Translations under genes and position numbers: made by a program
From: Ardenticatenales bacterium
GTDB taxonomy: Bacteria; Chloroflexota; Anaerolineae; Ardenticatenales; Ardenticatenaceae
DNA: 5,099 nucleotides
Reading direction: 5' to 3'
NCBI GenBank assembly: GCA_013812995.1
Contig: JACCSL010000889.1
Location: 1-5,099, forward strand
Notes under the pieces: generated by a model
The model's database searches: none
Told to the model about the DNA's origin: nothing
The model's input: the letters and a program-made list of their open reading frames with translations, nothing else
Shown here: piece by piece, positions 1 through 5,027 of the stretch
Position numbering within the stretch: the first letter of the stretch is position 1
Layout: each line of letters begins with the position of its first letter

Positions 1-116
1 TGACCGTCACCGCCACCTGCCGCCAACAGCAGCGCCCGCTCCTCCCCTTCTTATCCGACTCCCTCGCCGCTCACTGGGCAGGACAGCAGGCCCCCTCCCT
101 TTTTCCTACCCCCTGA
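1..116 (+). CDS. IS66-like transposase, C-terminal end only (gene starts outside window)
   Basis: The frame beginning at base 3 is open and ends at TGA 114-116, giving 37 residues that start TVTATCRQQQRPLLPFLSD and end in APSLFPTP. The pattern 'TCR-Q-R--L-FL-----A---G--APSL-P' is what I know from the extreme C-terminus of IS66-family DDE transposases, just after the catalytic domain. No catalytic residue lies in the window, so activity cannot be judged. The gene is convergent with the truncated adaptor-FGE gene, whose stop TAA (121-123, -) lies only four bases beyond this TGA. The FGE frame loses family resemblance near 165, so the end of this IS probably lies inside the last codons of that frame. 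The family call rests on a short tail recognised by eye; another DDE family is possible. Confidence 0.62.
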   Translation, partial: TVTATCRQQQRPLLPFLSDSLAAHWAGQQAPSLFPTP

Positions 117-166
117 ACTATTACATCACTTTTTGCTGCACTTTATCCCAGGCCCATGTCCACACT
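1..166. mobile_element. Inferred end of an IS66-like insertion sequence
   Basis: The transposase tail stops at 116. About 50 bases further on, the minus-strand FGE frame changes from a family-like sequence (EAKANGMWRAGQVK) to a Trp/Lys-rich tail (VWTWAWDKVQQKVM) that does not resemble the domain. The simplest reading is that bases up to about 160-166 are the non-coding right end of the IS, which supplies the last 14 codons and the stop to the interrupted gene. The other end and any target duplication lie outside the window, so the exact boundary is inferred. Confidence 0.45.
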
Positions 167-1113
167 TTGACCTGCCCGGCGCGCCACATACCATTGGCTT
201 TTGCCTCGGTCCACCACGTTTCTTCCTCATACCCCCTATCGGCCACGAACGCCTGGTACTGCCAGTTCGTTACCGGGTACTTCGCCATCCAGAAGGTAGG
301 AATGTCCACCTCCTGCGCGGGCAGGCTCTGGTAGGCATCTTTGTCCCCCCCGATGCGGCATTTCCCGCCCGGCACCTCCACCCAGGCAATGTCGGGCACG
401 CCATCGGCGCGCAGGCCCACGCCGGGGCGCTGGTCGCCAAGCACGGCCAGGCGCTGCCCGGCTTTGGCGCGCTCCGGCGGCGGCACGGTGGGATCCAGCA
501 TGGTATCAAGCAATGTCTGCTGCTCGGCGCTAACGCGGGGTTTGGGCGCGGCTTCAGGCTGCGGTATGAGTGAACCAAGCTCTTCCGGGTCATGGCCGGG
601 GTGCTCGGCCTGGAACTCGGCCCAGGCCCGCCGCGCCTGGGGCAGCGTGAAGCGGCTCTGCGCCAGCACGCGAATCTCAGCATAGGCGGCGTCGCGGGCG
701 CGGGTGCGCTGCTCCTCCTCGCGGTGGTGCAGCGCCGTTGCTATGAGCTGGTCGAGGTCCAGGAAACGGAGCGAGCCCCCCTCCTTTAGTTTGCGCACCA
801 GGTCAAACGCTTTTTCGTCATCCCCTTCATTGAGGAATTGCAGGGCTTCCTCCAGCGTTGGAGCGGTCGGTCGCGGGGACGAGGGAGCAATGGGGCGGCT
901 CTCTTTCGTCTCTTCCTGGCCCACCTTCCGCGCCAGCGCCTCGGCCAGCGCGACGAGGTCGCGGCGGCAGGCAATGCCTGGCGGCGTGTTGTCAGCGAGC
1001 ACCTGCACGAAGAGCAGCAGGGCATTCTCACCCTGCTCGTTTTCCTGGTTGAGTAACCTAGCAATCAGCCCCGCCACCCGACCTACTGCGTCGCGCGTCT
1101 CCGGTATCACAGA
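121..1113 (-). pseudogene. Interrupted adaptor-FGE gene, 3' segment: rest of N-terminal domain, linker and truncated FGE/sulfatase-modifying domain
   Basis: This is the downstream part of a gene whose start lies at 2865 beyond the IscB element. Numbered as a rejoined 370-residue protein, it covers residues 41-370. Residues 41-100 (SVIPETRDAVGRVAGLIARL..., ...GENALLLFVQVLA) are helical and look like the second half of an effector-associated (EAD-type) adaptor domain. A Pro-rich linker follows at about 111-125, then a charged helical stretch at 126-220. From about 283 the sequence is clearly the start of an FGE/SUMF1 domain: DIAWVEVPGGKCRIGGD, then FWMAKYPVTNWQYQAFV. The domain usually runs well over 200 residues but only about 75 remain before the sequence changes near 165. 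The catalytic cysteine region is absent. In Chloroflexota such fusions occur with predicted conflict or signalling systems; the exact role here is unknown. The open frame continues upstream to 1641, but that part is an out-of-frame reading of iscB. Confidence 0.75.
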
Positions 1114-1129
1114 CGTTAGCGCCAGGAAG

Positions 1130-1150
1130 CCCACGCATTCCATGCGTGGG
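1130..1150 (-). repeat. Right-end hairpin of the IscB element
   Basis: CCCACGCAT (1130-1138) and ATGCGTGGG (1142-1150) form a perfect 9-bp stem with a 3-base loop. On the minus strand it is followed by CTT, exactly as the left-end hairpin is, and the outer CCCACG/CGTGGG pairs are identical. It lies 16 bases inside the predicted right boundary. Between it and the iscB stop (1226) lie 75 bases without a gene, which I read as the rest of the right end. Confidence 0.7.
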
Positions 1151-1225
1151 AGGAATCCTAAAAGAGGCTTCGCACTGGCGCGGCCTTGAAAAACCTTGCC
1201 ATCCAATCCTCCTGACTGCTCCTTT

Positions 1226-2512
1226 CTAAGAATAGGAATAGCCATCAACGCGGTGGAGAAGACGGCAGTAGCGATAACTGATGCCCTCGACCAACCCGCC
1301 GGCGGTGCGGATATTGAAACTGCCGGACGCACGCACGGCGACACGCCCGACATAGGTGCCTTGTTTCTTGCCGGTCGGCACGATGGCTTTGACGATATCG
1401 CCCGTCTGGAAACCCTGCACGCGCTTGGCTCCTTTGGCGCGCGTGCGCGGAAAGCCATGTTTGTCCATCGCACACATCTGGCGCGAGCCGTGACCAGTTG
1501 CACGAATTTGGAGGGGGCGTAAGGTACCGGAGGTCCAGAGCACCTCGGGCGTGCTGGCCCCGACACAGGCCGCATCCAACCAGTGCGTCTTGGGCAGGCC
1601 GCGTGTGCTGCGGTTCCATTTGGTGCGTCCGCCTGTTCCAACTTCGAGCGGCAACCCTGTCGCGACTAGGGCCTCGTAGAGCGCCCAGCGCGTGCTGTTG
1701 AGCACGGCGGCGTCTTTGAGAGGGGCTTTGGCCTGCGCCAGGAGGCGCGCTAGGCGAGCCGGGTCATGCGCCAAGAAGTCGCGGATATCGTGGTTGCTCT
1801 TTTTCTGATTGCAGAGCACACAGGCCAGCGTCAGGTTGCTGACGCGGTGACTCCCTCCCCGATCCCGCGCCACGATATGATCCACTTCCAGCGGCACCTG
1901 CGTCGCGTCGCAATAGGCACACTGCCGCCCCCACTTCTCCAGCACGTACTGCTTGACCTCGTAGCCCCACAGCTCGCCCTGCTGATATTCAACGCCGCTG
2001 ATTTCGGGGTTTTGGAGCGCCTGCGTATCAAAACGGGCCAGTTCCAGCGCCAGCGCCTGGATCGGACAGAGTTGACAGAGCCGCCGCACCCAGGTCATGA
2101 CATTTGCAACCCGGCTTGCCACCGAGGGGGGCAACCAGCCCGCCCGCCGTCGGCGGTTGAGAAAGCGCGGCGGGCGGTAGCGCGTCTTGCGGCTGCGGCG
2201 ATTGCCCCGCACGCTGGCCCGTTGGGCGAGCGCCGTGCGGATGGGCTCGCCGCGATGCGCCACCTCTGCCGCCCAGACAATCTCGCCGCTGGCATCATTG
2301 ACAATCGCCAGCCCGGAGACCTTGCTGCCAGGGTCGATCTTGAGGCGCAGCGGGGGCGCGACCGGCTCCGCCACTGCGCGCAACAAAATGATGGTAAATG
2401 GGTAAGCCCGATAGACCGCCGCCTGCCCGGCGCGCAGCAACTTGCGCGCCTTGGCGGGATGGCACGGGGCTAAGGGCTGTTGGTGGGTATCTAAAACGAA
2501 GACTTTGTTCAT
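1226..2512 (-). CDS. iscB: IscB RNA-guided endonuclease (RuvC-HNH, Cas9 ancestor family)
   Basis: The 428-residue protein has the full IscB layout. Residues 1-45 are the N-terminal PLMP-type domain (here QQPLAPCHPAKARKLLRAG, so PLAP rather than PLMP). RuvC-I is LKIDPGSKVSGLAIV with Asp60. An Arg-rich bridge helix lies at about 98-123 (RGNRRSRKTRYR). RuvC-II is ALALELARFDTQAL with Glu157. The HNH domain at about 195-245 has CAYC, EVDHIVARDRGG with Asp211-His212, Asn226 and CVLC, so both zinc-binding Cys pairs are kept. RuvC-III is KTHWLDAACVG with His310 and Asp313. The C-terminal 90 residues fit the target-interacting domain. All catalytic residues are present, so the enzyme may be active. 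IscB proteins bind omega-RNA and cut double-stranded DNA next to a short flanking motif. I chose ATG 2512-2510 over the longer open frame to 2554 because MNKVFVLD is the family's usual start and AGAGG (2525-2521) lies 8 bases upstream. The longer frame would run through the omega-RNA. Confidence 0.95.
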   Translation of the reverse strand: MNKVFVLDTHQQPLAPCHPAKARKLLRAGQAAVYRAYPFTIILLRAVAEPVAPPLRLKIDPGSKVSGLAIVNDASGEIVWAAEVAHRGEPIRTALAQRASVRGNRRSRKTRYRPPRFLNRRRRAGWLPPSVASRVANVMTWVRRLCQLCPIQALALELARFDTQALQNPEISGVEYQQGELWGYEVKQYVLEKWGRQCAYCDATQVPLEVDHIVARDRGGSHRVSNLTLACVLCNQKKSNHDIRDFLAHDPARLARLLAQAKAPLKDAAVLNSTRWALYEALVATGLPLEVGTGGRTKWNRSTRGLPKTHWLDAACVGASTPEVLWTSGTLRPLQIRATGHGSRQMCAMDKHGFPRTRAKGAKRVQGFQTGDIVKAIVPTGKKQGTYVGRVAVRASGSFNIRTAGGLVEGISYRYCRLLHRVDGYSYS

Positions 2513-2765
2513 GTTAAGAACCTCTACTTGCGTAGGTAACGTGTGCCTCGTCAAAGTTATCTGGGCTTGTTCGGCCTAACGCACTGTCTTAGACCCTCAG
2601 ACTGTTTAACGCTAGGCGACAGGGCCTGGAGCTGGCTTGCACCCCAGGGTGTCATGACCCGGATAACGTAGCCCTCGTGGGGCTTAGACAATGGTCAGCA
2701 TGGGCTTGCGGACAAGCCCACGGCTTCTAGCCGTGGGTCGCTGACATGCTGCCACGCCGAAATAC
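2513..2765 (-). ncRNA. Predicted omega-RNA of IscB, with guide at its 5' end
   Basis: IscB guides are encoded directly upstream of iscB, with the guide at the 5' end of the RNA copied from the DNA flanking the element. The 230 bases upstream of iscB hold no gene and are rich in pairing. The stem GTCAGC/GCTGAC (2745-2740 with 2699-2694) encloses two hairpins: CCCACGGCT/AGCCGTGGG (2737-2717) and CTTG-TCCG-CAAG (inside 2720-2701). Further in, GCCTAGCG (2617-2610) pairs with CGTTAGGC (2581-2574) with one G-U pair. GTTATC (2667-2662) pairs with GATAAC (2561-2556) over a long range. The 3' end reads GCAAGTAGAGGTTCTTAAC and runs into the iscB start. The guide would be the host bases 2765-2746, read GTATTTCGGCGTGGCAGCAT in DNA letters; about 16 of these would be expected to matter. 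The 5' processing point and fold are predictions. Confidence 0.75.
2694..2745 (-). repeat. Left-end hairpins of the IscB element with overlapping alternative stems
   Basis: A 9-bp stem with a 3-base loop occupies 2717-2737. An 8-bp stem TGGGCTTG/CAAGCCCA with a 4-base loop occupies 2701-2720. They share 2717-2720, so the full-length stems cannot both form; shortening the second to CTTG/CAAG lets both fit inside the closing stem 2694-2699/2740-2745. The sequence probably serves both as a transposase-recognised end on single-stranded DNA and as the first domain of the omega-RNA. Confidence 0.7.
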
Positions 2766-2865
2766 GCTCATCCACAAATAGCGCACGCAGCTCCGAGTGG
2801 CCCATTGGCCCGCAGCGCAGTAGCACCTCCCGGAGGCGCATGTTCAAGGTGGGCGAGAGTCCCAT
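2746..2865 (-). pseudogene. Interrupted adaptor-FGE gene, 5' segment: start and first 40 codons
   Basis: Forty codons run from ATG 2865-2863 to the CAT codon 2748-2746, reading MGLSPTLNMRLREVLLRCGP and then MGHSELRALFVDERISAWQH. The start is supported by AAGGAG at 2874-2879 with an 8-base spacer. The pattern 'LR..L..CGP....LRALFVDERI..W...' matches, from memory, the first half of the helical N-terminal adaptor domain found on many Chloroflexota effector proteins. The frame is lost at 2745, where the omega-RNA scaffold of the IscB element begins. Fused to the codon at 1111-1113 it reads ISAWQH-SVIPETRDAVGRV, which keeps the expected spacing 'W..SVPE'. As the element stands, a ribosome starting here reads into the element in an unrelated frame, so the gene is presumably inactive. 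Confidence 0.75.
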
Positions 2866-2873
2866 TTACAATA

Positions 2874-2879
2874 CTCCTT
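2874..2879 (-). promoter_or_regulatory. Ribosome binding site of the interrupted adaptor-FGE gene
   Basis: The minus strand reads AAGGAG here, 8 bases before ATG 2865-2863. This strong site fixes the start of the interrupted gene and shows that the 40-codon segment was a genuine gene beginning. Confidence 0.75.
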
Positions 2880-2893
2880 ATTTGAATGGACGT

Positions 2894-2923
2894 ATTGTGC
2901 CAGCGGGCAGCCGCCATCGTCAA
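2894..2923 (-). promoter_or_regulatory. Candidate promoter of the adaptor-FGE gene
   Basis: On the minus strand TTGACG (2923-2918) resembles a -35 box. An 18-base spacer leads to CACAAT (2899-2894) as a possible -10 box, about 28 bases before the start codon. The -35 is good and the -10 is weak. It lies between the ribosome binding site and the MITE-like repeat. Confidence 0.4.
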
Positions 2924-2930
2924 CCTGGGT

Positions 2931-3146
2931 TGCAGGTAGTCCCAGGACAATCGCATACTCCCTGTCACCAGGCTCTCCTCCCTGATGCCCGCCTGCCCCT
3001 AAAGGGAGCAGGCTACGATAGCAAAGCCCCATTGGGGCTGGGGTCGTTAGCCCCAACGGGGCTTTGCTATCGTAGCGCGGTGGCTTTAGCCCCGCGCGGG
3101 CGTGGCGAACCGAAATCTTTGGAGTATGCGATTGTCCTGCAGGTAG
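2931..3146. mobile_element. MITE-like repeat with 18-bp inverted ends and flanking direct repeats
   Basis: AGGACAATCGCATACTCC (2944-2961) is the exact reverse complement of 3121-3138. TGCAGGTAG occurs at 2931-2939 and again at 3138-3146, so an 8-9 bp direct repeat sits directly outside the right end and four bases outside the left end. This arrangement looks like a short non-autonomous element with a target duplication. The interior has no gene. It contains a GCCTGC/GCAGGC hairpin (2991-3013), the long palindrome 3013-3075 and a GCGCGG/CCGCGC hairpin (3075-3097). The four extra bases TCCC on the left make the ends slightly uneven. An alternative is a host palindromic repeat with a chance direct repeat. 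Confidence 0.6.
3013..3075. repeat. Long near-perfect palindrome inside the MITE-like repeat
   Basis: CTACGATAGCAAAGCCCC (3013-3030) pairs perfectly with 3058-3075. After one mismatch the arms pair again for eight bases (3032-3039 with 3049-3056), leaving a 9-base loop. The extruded hairpin would have about 26 pairs and could end transcription from either side. Short open frames on both strands here are products of this symmetry. Confidence 0.8.
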
Positions 3147-3149
3147 CAC

Positions 3150-3179
3150 CACCGCCAGGGGTTAAAACCCCTGGCGGTG
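3150..3179. repeat. Perfect 14-bp palindrome upstream of the secreted-protein gene
   Basis: CACCGCCAGGGGTT (3150-3163) and AACCCCTGGCGGTG (3166-3179) are exact reverse complements around AA. It lies just outside the MITE-like repeat and about 70 bases upstream of the predicted -10 box of the next gene. It lacks a following T-run on the plus strand. It could be a dispersed palindromic repeat, a terminator for minus-strand transcription or an operator. Confidence 0.7.
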
Positions 3180-3243
3180 ATGGCAGAAGAGTTTGAGCTA
3201 CCCTGTTGAACCACCCCAAACGATACCAAACTGACTATTTTAA

Positions 3244-3252
3244 TGTTATACT
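3244..3252 (+). promoter_or_regulatory. Extended -10 promoter of the secreted repeat protein
   Basis: TGTTATACT is an extended -10 element (TG, one base, TATACT). No good -35 box lies at the usual distance (3224-3229 reads TACCAA), which fits an extended -10 promoter. Transcription would start near 3259, giving a leader of about 34 bases. Confidence 0.5.
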
Positions 3253-3281
3253 CGCCCCAGCGCTCTGTCCCATGAGATTCA

Positions 3282-3287
3282 AGGAGG
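3282..3287 (+). promoter_or_regulatory. Ribosome binding site that decides the start of the secreted repeat protein
   Basis: AGGAGG lies 5 bases before ATG 3293-3295. The open frame extends upstream to ATG 3206 and also has an ATG at 3272, but neither has a comparable site, and the 3293 start puts a signal peptide at the very N-terminus. Confidence 0.8.
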
Positions 3288-3292
3288 CTTCA

Positions 3293-4885
3293 ATGCGTTT
3301 TCTTCCTCGTCTAACCACCGCGATAGCCCTTGGCCTGGCGCTGTTTTTGCTCCTTGGCCCCGCGCTGCACTCCACGATGGCCCAGCCCCCAGCGGGCAGC
3401 CGTGTCTTCCCCGAGACGGGCCAGGTCGTGTTAGGGGGCTTCCTGCAATTCTTTGACCGCTATGGCGGCGTGGCACGCTTCGGCTATCCCATCACGGGCG
3501 AGTTCGTCGAGAACGGGATGACCGTTCAGTATTTCCAGCGCGCGCGCTTCGAGTGGCAGCCCGCCAATGCACCGGACCACCAGGTGCAGTTGGGCCTGTT
3601 GGGCGAGCAGCTGCACGGCACCGCCGAGCCGCGCTCCCAGCCACTCCCCGCCACCGCCAACCGCCGCGTGCAGTACTTCACCGAGACCGGGCACAATGTC
3701 ACCAATGCTTTTCTGGATTACTGGAGCCGCAACGGTGCGCTCCGCACCTTTGGCTACCCGCTGACGGAGGCGTACACCCGCGATGGCGTGACCTTCCAGT
3801 GGTTCCAGCGCGCCCGCATCGAGTCTCGCAACGGTCGAATCACGCTGGGGCTGCTCGGGAGCGAGTGGCGGGGGGGACAATCCGCGTTGCCTACCGACCC
3901 GGCGCTCCCGGTCACGGGCGGGCGTAGCCGACAGTTTCCACAGACCGGCCAGATCGTGGAGGGAGCCTTCCTGACCTTCTGGGAGCAGCGCGGCGGCGAG
4001 GCCCGCTTTGGGCTGCCCCTGTCGGGAGAGTTCAGCGAGAACGGCATCACGGTGCAATACTTCGAGTACGCGCGCCTGGAGTGGAACGCCGCCAGCTCCA
4101 AAGTCCAGCTGGGACTGCTGGGGCAGGAGTTGTACGGCCCGGCTGCTGCCGCTGAGCCCCCTTTGGCGCGCGCCTCTGCCACCGTGCAGTACTTCCCTGA
4201 GACGGGGCACACGGTCAGCAATGCCTTTCTGCGCCACTTCCGGCAGAATGGCGGCGTGGAACTCTTCGGCTATCCGCTGACGGAAACCTACGAGGAGAAC
4301 GGGGAGATTCATCAGTGGTTCCAGCGCCGCAAGCTGAGCTTTGCGGGGGGCACCGTGCGAGAGGCACCGCTGGGGCGGATGCGCTTCAACCCGGACGCGG
4401 AGGGTCGCCATCAGCCCCAGGCACTCTTTCAGCGCTTCCTGGAGGGGAATGGGGCCATCAAGGCGGCGCTGGGCGGCGGCCTGGAGGGCGCGAGAAGCCA
4501 GACGATTGCCTACCAGCCCTTTGAGGGCGGTCAGATGCTCTGGCGGGATGACACGAACCAGATTCTGGTACTCTACCAGGATGGCTCCTGGCAGCTTCAC
4601 AACAACCCCTGGCGCACCGGGCAGCCCGTCAGCGGAGGGCTCACTCCGCCCGCTGGGCGGCACGAACCGGTGCTGGGCCTGGGCGCGCTCTGGCGTTCGC
4701 TGGGGGGGCAAGGGAGCAAGCTGGGCTGGGCGACGGCTCCGCAGGGGGAGGGACGAGGGCTCGTGCAGCGCTTCCAGTTCGGCGCGATGCTCTACAACCC
4801 GATCACCCGCCACCTCTACGTGTTTTACTCCGATGGCGGCTGGTTCAGCTTCGACAACCCTTGGCCCGATCAGGCCCCGAAATAA
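3293..4885 (+). CDS. Secreted tandem-repeat protein of unknown function (LGFP-like repeats)
   Basis: The 530-residue protein begins with a signal peptide: MRFLPRL, a hydrophobic core to about residue 22, and likely cleavage after STMA (about 30). Four repeats of about 70 residues follow at roughly 38-110, 126-195, 214-282 and 298-366. Each has the pattern 'FPETGH-V--AFL--W...GG---FGYPLT..Y..NG...QWFQRARLE...LGLLG'. Repeats 1 and 3 share GQ and the QYF form, and repeats 2 and 4 share GH, NAFL, PLTE and QWFQR, so a two-repeat unit probably duplicated. Linkers are Pro/Ala-rich. The C-terminal part has two copies of a Trp-rich motif: ILVLYQDGSWQLHNNPW (about 424-440) and LYVFYSDGGWFSFDNPW (about 508-524). 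I know this repeat type from exported Chloroflexota proteins; it recalls LGFP repeats, which are linked to cell-surface binding. No catalytic motif, anchor or membrane segment after the signal is seen. Surface or matrix binding is an inference. Confidence 0.85.
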   Translation: MRFLPRLTTAIALGLALFLLLGPALHSTMAQPPAGSRVFPETGQVVLGGFLQFFDRYGGVARFGYPITGEFVENGMTVQYFQRARFEWQPANAPDHQVQLGLLGEQLHGTAEPRSQPLPATANRRVQYFTETGHNVTNAFLDYWSRNGALRTFGYPLTEAYTRDGVTFQWFQRARIESRNGRITLGLLGSEWRGGQSALPTDPALPVTGGRSRQFPQTGQIVEGAFLTFWEQRGGEARFGLPLSGEFSENGITVQYFEYARLEWNAASSKVQLGLLGQELYGPAAAAEPPLARASATVQYFPETGHTVSNAFLRHFRQNGGVELFGYPLTETYEENGEIHQWFQRRKLSFAGGTVREAPLGRMRFNPDAEGRHQPQALFQRFLEGNGAIKAALGGGLEGARSQTIAYQPFEGGQMLWRDDTNQILVLYQDGSWQLHNNPWRTGQPVSGGLTPPAGRHEPVLGLGALWRSLGGQGSKLGWATAPQGEGRGLVQRFQFGAMLYNPITRHLYVFYSDGGWFSFDNPWPDQAPK

Positions 4886-5026
4886 AAGAGGCTACGCCTT
4901 GAGTATGGCGTCATCAGTGACATGGCGGCGCGCAAGGTGGCAGAGATGGAGCGCACTCGCCTCATCAAGGACATTTCTGCTTCTGACGGAATTTGTGGTA
5001 TGGAAGAGGGGAAGCGTGCTAGCGGA
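4886..5026. other. Stretch without a confident gene downstream of the secreted-protein gene
   Basis: No strong terminator with a T-run follows the stop at 4885; only a weak ACGCC/GGCGT pairing is visible around 4894-4916. The frame of the preceding gene stays open after its TAA to the window end, reading LEYGVISDMAARKVAEMERT and on. It has one ATG at 4922 without a ribosome binding site. This could be a relic of a coding region or chance in GC-rich DNA. I do not call a gene. Confidence 0.4.
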
Positions 5027-5027
5027 G

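Larger units (their letters stand above)
1114..2745 (-). mobile_element. IscB element (IS200/IS605-type, no tnpA): omega-RNA, iscB and terminal hairpins
   Basis: The 1632-bp segment separates two halves of one host gene. Ordered along the minus strand it holds the omega-RNA scaffold beginning GTCAGCGACCCACGG (from 2745), iscB (2512-1226), and a right end with a 9-bp hairpin (1150-1130) before the host frame resumes at 1113. The hairpins near both ends share the design CCCACG...CGTGGGCTT. The ends were placed by two criteria: the outermost scaffold stem starts at 2745, and removal of 1114-2745 must join codon CAT to codon TCT in frame. A shift of a few bases that keeps the frame is possible. 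No target duplication is seen, as expected for single-strand IS200/IS605-type transposition. No Y1 transposase is present, so the element would depend on TnpA in trans. Confidence 0.8.

Noticed and set aside
704..1189. A 161-codon plus-strand Ser/Arg-rich open frame
   Set aside because: It is antisense to the host-gene linker region, crosses the right end of the IscB element and has low-complexity composition typical of a shadow frame.
1114..1641. The upstream part of the long minus-strand open frame that ends at 121, as a real N-terminus of a 506-residue protein
   Set aside because: It overlaps iscB in another frame on the same strand, has no family character and only runs on because the element's right end happens to lack a stop in this frame. 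The true start of the host gene is at 2865.
1766..2473. A 235-codon plus-strand open frame opposite iscB
   Set aside because: It is antisense to clearly conserved RuvC and HNH motifs and its translation shows no recognisable domain; it is a GC-driven shadow.
2513..2554. An upstream start for iscB at 2554 adding 14 residues
   Set aside because: The extension overlaps the 3' end of the omega-RNA and is not like the family's N-terminus; ATG 2512 with AGAGG upstream gives the usual beginning.
2931..3179. A CRISPR array made of the repeated palindromes
   Set aside because: The repeats are inverted pairs of different sequences, not regularly spaced direct repeats with unique spacers, and no cas gene is present.
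2840..3196. Open frames on both strands through the intergenic region with similar peptides (YDSKAPLGL...LCYRS)
   Set aside because: The similarity arises because palindromic DNA encodes nearly the same peptide on both strands. This is the MITE-like repeat, not a gene.
3431..4813. A 460-codon minus-strand open frame opposite the secreted repeat protein
   Set aside because: The plus strand has a signal peptide, a strong ribosome binding site and clear protein repeats. The minus reading only mirrors these repeats and has no start signal.
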